Shown here piece after piece: positions 35,121 through 47,137 of a stretch of DNA of 64,000 nt; position 1 is the first letter of the stretch, and every line of letters begins with the position of its first letter. The notes beneath the pieces are model-generated. The model did not search any database. It had not been told where the DNA came from and saw nothing but the letters and a program-made list of their open reading frames with translations. The position numbers and the translations under genes were made by a program. This DNA is from Arenicola marina (taxonomy: Eukaryota; Annelida; Polychaeta; Arenicolidae). Location: assembly GCA_964019135.1 (NCBI GenBank), contig OZ025256.1, positions 21,087,911 to 21,151,910 of the forward strand, in the 5' to 3' direction.

Positions 35121-36287
35121 ATGTCACGGGCAAGCGTCGAAGCGGTTGTGCCTTTGTTGGTCGCCGACGAGCAGCCCATAAGGCACGGACGTCCGGCTGT
35201 CGCCATAGAAAAGGCTTTTTACATTTTTCTTTGGTTAATGGCTAATGGTGCAAAGACATTTAGGTAAGTAGCATAGTAAACTGTCCTGTCCCTTGTCAGT
35301 TGTTGCTAATGAATGATGCAGTAAGACAATGAGGTAAACCAAATACTAAAAGTAGATTGCCCCAATAGACAGACATTTAAACACAGTGTGTTTCGGCATT
35401 GAAGATGAACAGTTTTGTATTTCCACTATTTATGTCTTTGTTGTTTGCTTAACAAGACCCGGGAAAAAGAAGTGCGCAATTCAAACACAGTTTACGACGA
35501 TTAAAGTAGCATTATTGAAGTTAGGTTTGTATCAGTCCTGTCCGTTATTATCAGGTTTCCAATCCGTGGCCTATATTTACACATATTTTCTCGTTTTTAT
35601 TTTTCAGACAAATTGGAGACCGATTTGGTCAAAGCAATGCCACTATTTATAAACTTACCACCAGCATGGCAGCTAAAGTAACTGCTTTAGCGCCCCGGAT
35701 TATACGTTGGCCAAGGGAGGAAGCCATAGGTGAAACCGTAGTTGGTTTTCGGGAAATGGGTTGTGTGGACTGGGTGATCGGCTGCGTCGATGGTATGTAC
35801 ATTCCTATTTCCAGCCCAAACCACCATCCGGAAATGTACATCAATAGAAAAAATGTGGTTCTTTAGTTTTACAAGTTGTATGCGACCACAAAGGTAAAAT
35901 TTACTCACGCTTATACTGGATGGCCTGGATCGACTCATGATCGAAGTATTTCAAAATTCGGAACTTGGTCATGTCAACGAAGGCCCTGATGTCAATCTTT
36001 TCCCCAATAATACGCATATGCTAGGAGATGAGGCCTACAAACTGTCTATAAATTTGATCACCCCGTTTCGGCAAACAAACAATTACGATGCAAAGCAGAG
36101 AACATTTGAGAAAGCTCATAGCTCCACGCGAACCACCGTTGAACGTGCCATAGGATTGGTAAAGGGAAGATTTAAGAGACTATCGTACAAACTTGACATG
36201 CATTCATTAGCACTAAGCGTCAATATTATCATGGCTGCTTGTGTGCTACATAATCTGCCCCCCCCCCACCTCCCATTTGAGCGATAG
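35121..36287 (+). pseudogene. HARBI1/PIF-Harbinger transposase-like gene, broken, two exons
   Basis: Exon 1 (35121-35263) opens at ATG after an acceptor-like TTACTTTAG and ends TTTAG|GTAAGT. Exon 2 starts at 35608 after TTTTTATTTTTCAG in the matching phase. The spliced N-terminal part has the family's helix-turn-helix (IGDRFGQSNATIYKL). The DDE-type nuclease motifs follow: first Asp in IGCVDGMYIPI, then NRK; second Asp in GWPGSTHD, in another frame; and the Glu in TTVERAIGLVKGRFKRL, followed by ACVLHN. A TAG after NRKNVVL at about 35863 and at least two frame changes between 35860 and 35945 show that it cannot make an intact nuclease. Family members are transposases or the domesticated HARBI1. 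Confidence 0.85.
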
Positions 36288-37082
36288 AGCCTTTTTCATC
36301 TCTGTGGCCGTTTTAGGTACTTACAGGCCCTTGTGCCACAAACTTGCGAGTACGAGACTGACAGAACACCGTCCTAAACCGAACTTGATGTTTGCATTAT
36401 GATCCTTGAAAGTGATTGGCATTGATCGGATCGAGATCGAGATAATACCGGTGTTTGGACTGCATGAATGTCAAGGTCAGTGATGTTGTGATTTGTTTCG
36501 ATTTGTGGAAAAGCCTTTTGCAACATTTGTTCTTCTAATTGGACTTTATCAAGAGCGTGTTAGGTTATCAGGTTATGCGATTGTTATAGACCGCCAGTTA
36601 TTCTCTGATGCTAAAGGTAACGTTGCGGTTAAGACTACACGTTGATGTTCTAACTACATTTTCACCAAAATAAACTGGACGCTTCTAGATGAACATATTA
36701 CAGACATTATTTTCATCCTTATTTCACATCCCTCTCGATTTTCTTACCTGATTGTCCTTTGTTGTGAGCTGCAGCGTCATTTAGGACTGTCACAGACGCT
36801 ATGTTTGCCAAAATTAACGTCAAATGGAACGACGCGCACTCGGTGTCCATAGAGACGTCATGACGCCATCATGTAAACCAAAGTGTCAGCAAGGTTGAAC
36901 TTGTTGAAGAAGTTGAAGTAAACTTGAAGATTCCCATTTGTTGAGAATAAACAAACGCGCTAGAGCAGGTTTACGTTTAAGGTTTGTATAAACTTAAACC
37001 TGTTGAGAATAAACAAAGGCGCTCTTAATGTTAGATTTAGATAATTATTATATTACATTTTAAACTTACAGCGTATGTATAT
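36288..37082. other. unique noncoding spacer
   Basis: No gene or clear repeat is recognised, apart from a short local duplication around AACCTGTTGAGAATAAACAAA near 36940-37020. Confidence 0.55.
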
Positions 37083-38258
37083 GGCAAGCCATTTGTACCG
37101 TAATTCTAAAAACCTCGTTTCTTTGTCGAATATCCCGGTTTCGCGATAGGAAACTGGGATTTTTAGCGGGAAACTAGCTTTTTAGCGCTAAAATGGGGGT
37201 TGTAGCCAGAAACCCGGTTCCAGAGCTATAGCCCTAGTTTTAGTGCGAAACATAATTTTTACGGCGCCAAGTGCATCATAATGTCTATAACCGCCTTTCT
37301 TGCTCTCAAATCCTACTTACTCGCCGAGCAACCAGTTTTCCATGTTGAAACCCGAGTTTTGGGTTCCATAACCTGAGTTTCAGCGAGAAACCTAGTGTCC
37401 TGTCGAGAAACCTAGTTTCCTGTCGAGGAACCTAGTTCCTTCGTTGTTATTCCTATAGAACTCCAGAACGTTACACTTCGCGAAAGCCGCACATTCAGCC
37501 AATGAGAGCACGTGTGAGTGTGTGAGGGGATTCCCGGGGAATCCTAAATGACCTCACTCGGCAGTGGGATGGCCCTGCAGCATCCCGGTAATTTTTTTTT
37601 TACGTTCATCGCCACACTCTAATTTATTCCCTTAAGTTTTAGTATCATCACAGTCTGAAAAATATAATATTCTTTTCAACCTTCTCACAATGCAATAAGA
37701 GGATTTGTTTGTCACGTAGGCCAATCTGTTCGGTATTTTATCGCGTGCTCGTTCCAACGCTGCAGCCATGTGAAGAGGAGCAAATGTGAATGGTAAATTT
37801 AATAATACCAGAAATAGGAAAACGTGGTGCATGTTGATAGTATAAACAGTAAGTTTAGACTTCTCGCCTCATTTCACGTACGCCGGAAGTAGAAGTAGGC
37901 CCGGGCTGATTTTACATCAGCGTTACATTGGCTACTGAAGTGTGACGTTCAGGAATCCTAGATACGGGCTTTAGCAACGAAGAAACGTTTCTCGACGGGA
38001 AGCTAGGATTCTCGCTGAAACTCAGGTTATGGAACCCAAAACCGGGGTTTCAACATGGAATCCTGGTTTCTCGGCGAGTAGGATTTGAGAGCAAGAACGC
38101 CCGCTGTATACCTGGTTTCTTCTGTTTCTGTTTACCTATTCTGGCTATAACCCCAATTTTATGGCTAAAAAGCTAGTTTCCCGCCAAGAATCATAGTTTC
38201 CGGAATTTTCGACGAAGAAACGAGGTTTCTCGAATTACGCTACAAAGGGCTTGCCATA
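37083..38258. mobile_element. foldback-type element with long terminal inverted repeats
   Basis: The outer ends (ATGGCAAGCC at 37083 and GGCTTGCCAT ending near 38258) start inverted repeats of roughly 300-370 bp. Matching landmarks are AACCTCGTTTCTTTGTCGAA with its complement near 38206-38225, GCGGGAAACTAGCTTTTTAG with CTAAAAAGCTAGTTTCCCGC, and GTTTTGGGTTCCATAACCTG with its complement near 38025-38045. The arms are rich in short internal repeats of the GAAACCTAGTTTC kind. The central part (about 37460-37960) is unrelated and has no transposase. This fits a non-autonomous DNA transposon. Confidence 0.8.
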
Positions 38259-38364
38259 GATGTAACAGTGTGTCGTGTTCCAGACCAAAGATCGTGAGAT
38301 GTGCACGCTGCGCGCAGGGACGGCGATGAGATTGTCATCTCGGCCAAAGGGCCTGCAGGCGAAT

Positions 38365-38415
38365 CTCGTTCTTAAGACGAAAATCTACGATTTTCGTCTT
38401 ATGTCGGTGTGTTCG

Positions 38416-38458
<43 letters not shown>

Positions 38459-40882
38459 GGAGCATTATCTGTCGAATGCCTAAAGATATCGTTCTCTTCT
38501 TTTACCAAAACATTCCGACAGCCAATCGACAGGTCAAGTTCGTGAATGGGCAATATAACTCAAAGGTCAAGGTCACGATGACGTCATACGTCCAAAACAC
38601 ATTTTTCGCTCTAGCTCTCTTAATATTGCAGTTAGAGAGCCGCAATTAGTGTCAAAATACTCAGCTCCTCAAAGTCTTTCTCGTTACTGACATCAGATTT
38701 GATGTAGGATGAAAAGTTTTCGCGCCACGGGCTCTTGAAAATTGACAACTTTGGATTTTTTTTTTTTTTTTACAAAGTTTGAGATATCGACTTCTCCTTC
38801 TGCATAGATAATGCCACGGCCTACCGTCAGACCAAGTTTGTAGATGGACAATCTAGGTCAAAGGTCAAGGTCACAGGAATTTTTCACATTTCGCTTAACC
38901 ATTGAAAGATAGGACCAAAAATCGGAAAAATCACTACTACTGTCTTAGTTTTCATCTAATGACGCTCACCATTATTTCTGTTATTGGGCCCATAGGTACG
39001 TTATATATCGTCTCAAAATTGTAAAAATCGCCCGAATAGTTTTCCCGCTAAAAATTCCCAAAGTTTAACATGGGATCCTACGGCAGCATTTTGGCGGGAA
39101 AGTGGTCTCAATTTCTCCGTGAAGGGCACAAGTGAGACAAACGTCACCTGGCGTGATACATGACATTAGTAATTGGGCACGAATAACTATATTGGTCAAG
39201 GTCACGCTTCCAAGGTCAAGGTCGCAGCAAGGTCAAGGACACGAAACATGTGTTCCCGCGTAACTTCGTTAATATCGCGTCTAGAGATTCGTTGTTTGTT
39301 GGAGAGTATTCTGCGGAGAGAGGCGGACACGCATGACTGGCTCAAATGTTTCCGGATACTGAACGATTTTCGAGTAATCGGCCAATCTATATTCAGCGTA
39401 CGTGTCAAGTGGCGTTTTAAACTTTGCAAGGCCATAACTCGGTTAATATTTGAGATAGGGAGCCCAGATTTGGCATGAATGGAGAGAGAAATGTGAGCTA
39501 GACTTATGAAAACCACCTCAGAAATGCTCTAGGACGCTTAGTTTGGCCGCTAGAGCGCTCACAAGAGGTGCACCCCCCTCCATGCCGACGCTCCCATTAT
39601 GAGTCAACGGCGATATGGACCGGCACTCTTTCGGGGTTGCGATGGCCGCCGTTCGCTTAATAGCGACGCTAGAGAGTCGGGATTAGTTGCAAACGACGGG
39701 CAAACGTCGACTTGGATATGGAAACCGCCTTCACATTTTGCCTATCACGCATAGTTTTCTCGCTAAAAATTCCCAAAGTTTAACATGGGACCCTACGGGA
39801 GCATTTTGGCGGGAAAATGACCTCCCCAATTTCTCCATGAAGGGGACATCTCAGACAAACAACACCTTGCGTGAAACATGACAGTAGTATTTGGGCGGAA
39901 AGTACTATATTGATCAAGGTTACGCTTCCAAGGTCAAGGTCACGGCAAGGTCATGGTCATGAAACATGTTTTCCCGCGTAACTCAGTTAATATTGGGTCT
40001 AGAGATCCGCGGTTTGTTTCAAAGTATTCTTCAGAGACAGGCGCGAAAGTTGTGTGCCTTCGGATTTCACCTCACATTTATAGTTTTTGAGTTGGATGAT
40101 CAATTGTAACCCAAGAAAAATTATACAAAATTGCGGTGACCACATGCATGCAGGTAGATTACCTACATGTGGTGGAATATGTACCAATATTACTAACATC
40201 ATGTGTGCCAAATGCCATGGAAATCGAACCAGTAGTTTGAACGCAAAGAAATATTATCCCATTATAAAGACTCGATTCCGCCACTTGAAGACGGATCGAG
40301 ACGTTTCGGCCTATATAACCCAATATTGTCACTAGCCCTTTGCAATTCTATGTTCAAAAACTGACGCCCGCGGGCCGAATGTTTCTTTTATATCAACCGA
40401 AATGTGTTTCCAGCATAAAAACGAAAAAATATTAATAATAGGTACCCAGTTGGGTTTGAACACCCAACCTTCATGCCCACTGTCGAAAGCCTTATCCACT
40501 ACGCCAAAGTGCCGCGTTGTACGTATATGCTACTGTTTCAGAAGTCCCCAAACCCGCTCGATCAGTCATATTTCATACGAAATCCTGCCCTCGGTCTTCC
40601 ATAGGCTCGACCGAAGCACAACATCCGCCCGTCTCGATCTGTATATCTCGCACCACAACGAAACAGGTCCACATTGGGTAATATTGGGTATATATCCGCG
40701 GTTTGTTTCAGAGTATTCTTTAGAGACTTTTTGGAGATTCATATATTCTCGCTATCTTCCAGCTATGTTATAAGCGGGATTATGAATGCGGCCCCTTTAT
40801 CTGTGACCTTTCATAGTTATCAGCTCATGGTCAGTTGCACCTATCCCCCGATTTTCGTCTTCCCTCTCAAGCTATGCTTGTT
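38365..40882 (+). repeat. 2.5-kb tandem repeat, unit 1
   Basis: This is the first of three near-identical units. It starts at a palindrome (AAGACGAAAATC-TAC-GATTTTCGTCTT, 38374-38400) and a CTGT microsatellite. It then holds a TGACGTCA site (38579), a poly-T run, a direct-repeat AGGTCA motif (38855-38867), and two diverged internal copies of a ~260-bp segment beginning TTCCCAAAGTTTAACATGGG (about 39056 and 39771). A tRNA-like segment lies near its end. No ORF longer than about 125 codons occurs, and none resembles a transposase or reverse transcriptase. Confidence 0.95.
40441..40513 (-). repeat. tRNA-like segment in unit 1
   Basis: Read on the minus strand, GGCACTTTGGCGTAGTGGAT provides a box A-like TGGCGTAGTGG, and GGTGTTCAAACCC provides a box B-like sequence inside a GTTGGG/CCCAAC T-arm stem. 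The spacing resembles a tRNA, but the acceptor stem pairs poorly and no clear anticodon loop is seen. It is best read as a tRNA-derived SINE head or relic, not a functional tRNA gene. Confidence 0.5.
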
Positions 40883-40980
40883 AAGACGAAAATCTACGAT
40901 TTTCGTCTTATGTCGGTGTGTTCGGTTTGTCTGTCTTTAAGACGAAAATCTACGATTTTCGTCTTATGTCGGTGTGTTCG

Positions 40981-41019
<39 letters not shown>

Positions 41020-43450
41020 GGAGCATTATCTGTCGAATGACTAAAGATATCGTTCTCTTCTTTTACCAAAACATTCCGGCAGCCAATCGACAGGTCAAGT
41101 TCGTAGATGGGCAATATAACTCAAAGGTCAACGTCACGATGACGTCATACGTCCAAAACACATTTTCCGCTCTAGCTCTCTTAATATTGCAGCTAGAGAG
41201 CCGCAATTAGTGTCAAAATACTCAGCTCCTCAAAGTCTTTCTCGTTACTGACATCAGATTTGATGTAGGATGAAAAGTTTTCGCGCCACGGGCTCTTGAA
41301 AATTGACAACTTTGGATTTTTTTTTTTTTTTTTACAAAGTTTGAGATATCGACTTCTCCTTCTGCATAGATAATGCCACGGCCTACCGTCAGACCAAGTT
41401 TGTAGATGGGCAATCTAGGTCAAAGGTCAAGGTCACAGGAATTTTTCACATTTCGCTTAACCATTGAAAGATAGGACCAAAAATCGGAAAAATCACTACT
41501 ACTGTCTTAGTTTTCATCTAATGACGCTCACCATTATTTCTGTTATTGGGCCCATAGGTACGTTATATATCGTCTCAAAATTGTAAAAATCGCCCGAATA
41601 GTTTTCCCGCTAAAAATTCCCAAAGTTTAACATGGGATCCTACGGCAGCATTTTGGCGGGAAAGTGGTCTCAATTTCTCCGTGAAGGGCACAAGTGAGAC
41701 AAACGTCACCTGGCGTGATACATGACATTAGTAATTGGGCACGAATAACTATATTGGTCAAGGTCACGCTTCCAAAGTCAAGGTCGCAGCAAGGTCAAGG
41801 ACACGAAACATGTGTTCCCGCGTAACTTCGTTAATATCGCGTCTAGAGATTCGTTGTTTGTTGGAGAGTATTCTGCGGAGAGAGGCGGACACGCATGATT
41901 GGCTCAAATGTTTCCGGATACTGAACGATTTTCGAGTAATCGGCCAATCTATATTCAGCGTACGTGTCAAGTGGCGTTTTAAACTTTGCAAGGCCATAAC
42001 TCGGTTAATATTTGAGATAGGGAGCCCAGATTTGGCATGAATGGAGAGAGAAATGTGAGCTAGACTTATGAAAACCACCTCAGAAATGCTCTAGGACGCT
42101 TAGTTTGGCCGCTAGAGCGCTCACAAGAGGTGCACCCCCCTCCATGCCGACGTTCCCATTATGAGTCAACGGCGATATGGACCGGCACTCTTTCGGGGTT
42201 GCGATGGCCGCCGTTCGCTTAATAGCGACGCTAGAGAGTCTGGATTAGTTGCAAACGACGGGCAAACGTCGACTTGGATATGGAAACCGCCTTCACATTT
42301 TGCCTATCACGCATAGTTTTCCCGCTAAAAATTCCCAAAGTTTAACATGGGACCCTACGGGAGCATTTTGGCGGGAAAATGACCTCCCCAATTTCTCCAT
42401 GAAGGGAACATCTCAGACAAACAACACCTTGCGTGAAACATGACAGTAGTATTTGGGCGGAAAGTACTATATTGATCAAGGTTACGCTTCCAAGGTCAAG
42501 GTCACGGCAAGGTCATGGTCATGAAACATGTTTTCCCGCGTAACTCAGTTAATATTGGGTCTAGAGATCCGCGGTTTGTTTCAAAGTATTCTTCAGAGAC
42601 AGGCGCGAAAGATATGTGCCTTCGGATTTCACCTCACATTTATAGTTTTTGAGTTGGATGATCAATTGTAACCCAAGAAAAATTATACAAAATTGCGGTG
42701 ACCACATGCATGCAGGTAGATTACCTACATGTGGTGGAATATGTACCAATATTACTAACATCATGTGTGCCAAATGCCATGGAAATCGAACCAGTAGTTT
42801 GAACGCAAAGAAATATTATCCCATTATAAAGACTCGATTCCGCCACTTGAAGACGGATCGAGACGTTTCGGCCTATATAACCCAATATTGTCACTAGCCC
42901 TTTGCAATTCTATGTTCAAAAACTGACGCCCGCGGGCCGAATGTTTCTTTTATATCAACCGAAATGTGTTTCCAGCATAAAAACGAAAAAATATTAATAA
43001 TAGGTACCCAGTTGGGTTTGAACACCCAACCTTCATGCCCACTGTCGAAAGCCTTATCCACTACGCCAAAGTGCCGCGTTGTACGTATATGCTACTGTTT
43101 CAGAAGTCCCCAAACCCGCTCGATCAGTCATATTTCATACGAAATCCTGCCCTCGGTCTTCCATAGGCTCGACCGAAGCACTACATCCGCCCGTCTCGAT
43201 CTTTATATCTCGCACCACAACGAAACAGGTCCACATTGGGTAATATCGGGTATATATCCGCGGTTTGTTTCAGAGTATTCTTTAGAGACTTTTTGGAGAT
43301 TCATATATTCTCGCTATCTTCCAGCTATGTTATAAGCGGGATTATGAATGCGGCCCCTTTATCTGTGACCTTTCAGAGTTATCGGCTCATGGTCAGTTGC
43401 ACCTATCCCCCGATTTTCGTCTTTCCTCTCAAGCTATGCTTGACAAATTC
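40883..43450 (+). repeat. 2.5-kb tandem repeat, unit 2
   Basis: Offset from unit 1 is 2,562 bp (GGAGCATTATCTGTCGAATG at 38459 and 41021). It differs from unit 1 by only scattered substitutions over its whole length. The starting palindrome with its GTCGGTGTGTTCGG tail is itself duplicated here with a 56-bp period (40883-40909 and 40939-40965). Confidence 0.95.
43003..43075 (-). repeat. tRNA-like segment in unit 2
   Basis: Same sequence and boxes as the segment at 40441, offset by 2,562 bp. It was carried along by tandem duplication of the unit. Confidence 0.5.
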
Positions 43451-43453
43451 TAG

Positions 43454-43484
<31 letters not shown>

Positions 43485-45904
43485 GGAGCATTATCTGTCG
43501 AATGCCTAAAGATATCGTTCTCTTCTTTTACCAAAACATTCCGACAGCCAATCGACAGGTCAAGTTCGTGAATGGGCAATATAACTCAAAGGTCAAGGTC
43601 ACGATGACGTCATACGTCCAAAACACATTTTCCGCTCTAGCTCTCTTAATATTGCAGTTAGAGAGCCGCAATTAGTGTCAAAATACTCAGCTCCTCAAAG
43701 TCTTTCTCGTTACTGACATCAGATTTGATGTAGGATGAACAGTTTTCGCGCCACGGGCTCTTGAAAATTGACAACTTTGGATTTTTTTTTTTTTTTTACA
43801 AAGTTTGAGATATCGACTTCTCCTTCTGCATAGATAATGCCACGGCCTACCGTCAGACCAAGTTTGTAGATGGGCAATCTAGGTCAAAGGTCAAGGTCAC
43901 AGGAATTTTTCACATTTCGCTTAACCGTTGAAAGATAGGACCAAAAATCGGAAAAATCACTACTACTGTCTTAGTTTTCATCTAATGACGCTCACCATTA
44001 TTTCTGTTATTGGGCCCATAGGTACGTTATATATCGCATCAAAATTGTAAAAATCGCCCGAATAGTTTTCCCGCTAAAAATTCCCAAAGTTTAACATGGG
44101 ATCCTACGGCAGCATTTTGGCGGGAAAGTGGTCTCAATTTCTCCGTGAAGGGCACAAGTGAGACAAACGTCACCTGGCGTGATACATGACATTAGTAATT
44201 GGGCACGAATAACTATATTGGTCAAGGTCACGCTTCCAAGGTCAAGGTCGCAGCAAGGTCAAGGACACGAAACATGTGTTCCCGCGTAACTTCGTTAATA
44301 TCGCGTCTAGAGATTCGTTGTTTGTTGGAGAGTATTCTGCGGAGAGAGGCGGACACGCATGACTGGCTCAAATGTTTCCGGATACTGAACGATTTTCGAG
44401 TAATCGGCCAATCTATATTCAGCGTACGTGTCAAGTGGCGTTTTGAACTTTGCAAGGCCATAACTCGGTTAATATTTGAGATAGGGAGGCCAGATTTGGC
44501 ATGAATGGAGAGAGAAATGAGCTAGACTTGTAAAAACCACCTCAGAAATGCTCTAGGACGCTTAGTTTGGCCGCTAGAGCGCTCACAAGAGGTGCACCCC
44601 CCTCCATGCCGACGCTCCCATTATGAGTCAACGGCGATATGGACCGGCACTCTTTCGGGGTTGCGATGGCCGCCGTTCGCTTAATAGCGACGCTAGAGAG
44701 TCGGGATTAGTTGCAAACGACGGGCAAACGTCGACTTGGATATGGAAACCGCCTTCACATTTTGCCTATCACGCATAGTTTTCCCGCTAAAAATTCCCAA
44801 AGTTTAACATGGGACCATACGGGAGCATTTTGGCGGGAAAATGACCTCCCCAATTTCTCCATGAAGGGGACATCTCAGACAAACGACACCTCGCGTGAAA
44901 CATGACAGTAGTATTTGGGCGGAAAGTACTATATTGATCAAGGTTACGCTTCCAAGGTCAAGGTCACGGCAATGTCAAGGTCACGGCAAGGTCAAGTTCA
45001 AGGTCACGAAACATGTTTTCGAGCGTAACTCCGTTAATATTGGGTCTACAGATCCACGGTTTGTTTCAGAATATTCTTCAGAGACAGGCGCAAAGTAATG
45101 TGCCCTCAGATTTCACCTCACATTTATAGTTTTGGAATTATTGGATCATCAAATTGTAACCTAATAAAAATTACCTATATGTGGTGCAATATGTACCAAT
45201 ATTACTAATATCATGTGTGCTAAATTCCAACGAAATCGAACCAGCAGTTTGGACGCAAAGAAATAATCAAACATTAACATGGCCAATCCCATTATAAAGA
45301 TATGACGCGTGAGTACGCAATGACGTTTCGGCCTATCCCCCAATGTTGTCGCTAGCCCTTTGCAATTTTATTGTCAAAAAGGGACGCCAGCAGGCCGAAT
45401 GTTTCATCAACCGAAATGTGTTTCCAGCATAAAAACGAAAAAATATTAATAATAGGTACCCAGTTGGGTTTGAACACCCAACCTTCATGCCCACTGTCGA
45501 ACGCCTTATCCACTACGCCAAAGTGCCGCGTTGTACGTATATGCTACTGTTTCAGAAGTCCCCAAACCCGCTCGATCAGTCATATTTCATACGAAATCCT
45601 GCCCTCGGTCTTCCATAGGCTCGACCGAAGCACAACATCCGCCCGTCTCGAGCTTTATATCTCGCACCACAACGAAACAGGTCCACATTGGGTAATATTG
45701 GGTATATATCCGCGGTTTGTTTCAGAGTATTCTTTAGAGACTTTTTGGAGATTCATATATTCTCGCTATCTTCCAGCTATGTTATAAGCGGGATTATGAA
45801 TGCGGCCCCTTTATCTGTGACCTTTCATAGTTATCGGCTCATGGTCAGTTCCACCTATCCCCCGATTTTCGTCTTTCCTCTCAAGCTATGCTTGACAAAT
45901 TCTA
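43451..45904 (+). repeat. 2.5-kb tandem repeat, unit 3
   Basis: The third unit lacks the starting palindrome and opens directly in the CTGT microsatellite. It carries more indels than units 1 and 2, notably at 44970-45020 (extra AAGGTCA copies) and around 45080-45180 (loss of about 30 bp). It ends with the same CAAGCTATGCTTGACAAATTC sequence that closes unit 2, followed by unrelated DNA. Confidence 0.95.
45455..45527 (-). repeat. tRNA-like segment in unit 3
   Basis: Third copy of the tRNA-like segment. It has one visible change (GTCGAACGCC instead of GTCGAAAGCC on the + strand), and both box-like motifs are kept. Confidence 0.5.
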
Positions 45905-45917
45905 GTTTTTATGTAGT

Positions 45918-46435
45918 ACGTAATACCATACGAGATTGGCAGCTGGCGATACCGACATTATATGCGACCCTAGTTGTCAAACGTGCACTATAGTGCTGTC
46001 ATCTTAAGTAGTCACAATTCAGGAAGTGAAAGAACCAGGCAAACTCCACGGCGGGCGCGGCGAGAAAGGGGAGCGTCCATTTTGGACCTACATGTTATTT
46101 AAATAAGCACCACCTAACTTTCTAGTGACAATATATTAGTAGATGATAAATTAAACTTGTTTAAAAAACTTGATAAAGTTTCCGTATCAATAACTGCGTT
46201 CAGTAAATTGGCGCACTAAAGCCGGCTTAATACCCAATGTTTACGCTTATCTGACAGACTTGCCCAGTTCCGAATCACAGCTGACAAGCGGGGAAAATAG
46301 AATTAGTTGAAATAGAGAAACGTGTCTTGCTTTCGGCAGATCAATTTATTATGTTTAAATTAGGTAATTGATGAACGCATATCCAATATGTGTTAGCATC
46401 ATACGACTGATGCATATGGATGATTGTATAAGTGG
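45918..46435 (+). repeat. duplicated block D1, uninterrupted
   Basis: This block is a diverged direct copy of 47138-47359 plus 48085-48375. Shared landmarks are TTATATGCGACC, AACCAGGCAAACT, TCTAGTGACAATATATT, CCGTATCAATAACTGCG and GGCGCACTA. D1 reads straight through CTAACTTTCTAGTGAC, the position where the other copy carries a 725-bp insertion. Confidence 0.8.
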
Positions 46436-47137
46436 ATCAAAATTGGATTTACCAGAATTGTGCTACTAAGCTTACAATATCCTCTGTTGGCGGTGGAGAG
46501 AGCTTGTAGCCCAGTGACCATCTTGCAGTTTCCGCACAAGTGCTCTTTCATTGCCTGAATATAGCTTCATATTGGCTTGGGATTTTAGAGCACTAATGTG
46601 TGACCATGATAACATAACTTTCAAAGAAACATATTTATTTATACGTGGAAAGCGCGTTGAGGCAGACAGAAACAAACGTTTAAAGTTCACGTTAATGGTC
46701 GTACATATGCTTGGCCTTTTGGGTTACCGTTTGCCAAGCTAAGGGACTGATCATTTGATATTAAGACGGTGGGGCGGGGGGGGGGGGGCTATTGTTCGCG
46801 GGAAGAAATTTTGCTGCTGATATGTGTATAAAAACAATTCTATAAGCGTCTTTTCAATTTCCTTTCACGATGGTCCCAAAAAAGCTCCCATCAATCAGAT
46901 TGCCACCCAAAAATGTACTTGCCGGCTGGGTAAAAGTCATAACCAATGACCCCCTTAAAATGAAATGGTAGGTCCCTAAGGCTACGCTTCAGTGGCGACG
47001 ATGCGGCCCCTCCCAATGAGTCATCACTATGGAAGGGGTTACGTAAAGCTCTATGCACGCATGCATCTTATTTGGTATCTTGTGAAAGTTGCTACCTGTG
47101 GCCCATTTCACCTGCATAGTTCAGCCGACTACTATGT
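46436..47137. other. unique noncoding spacer
   Basis: No gene is recognised. A G-rich run occurs at about 46770-46788. A 63-codon ORF at 46551 has no visible motif. Confidence 0.55.

Noticed and set aside
36292..37082. Additional transposase exon after the HARBI1-like gene
   Set aside because: The family usually ends soon after the CVLHN motif, which lies at about 36240, and no further conserved motif is present.
40441..40513. Functional tRNA gene
   Set aside because: The T arm and box B are good but the acceptor stem is poorly paired and no clear anticodon loop is seen; it occurs only inside the repeated unit.
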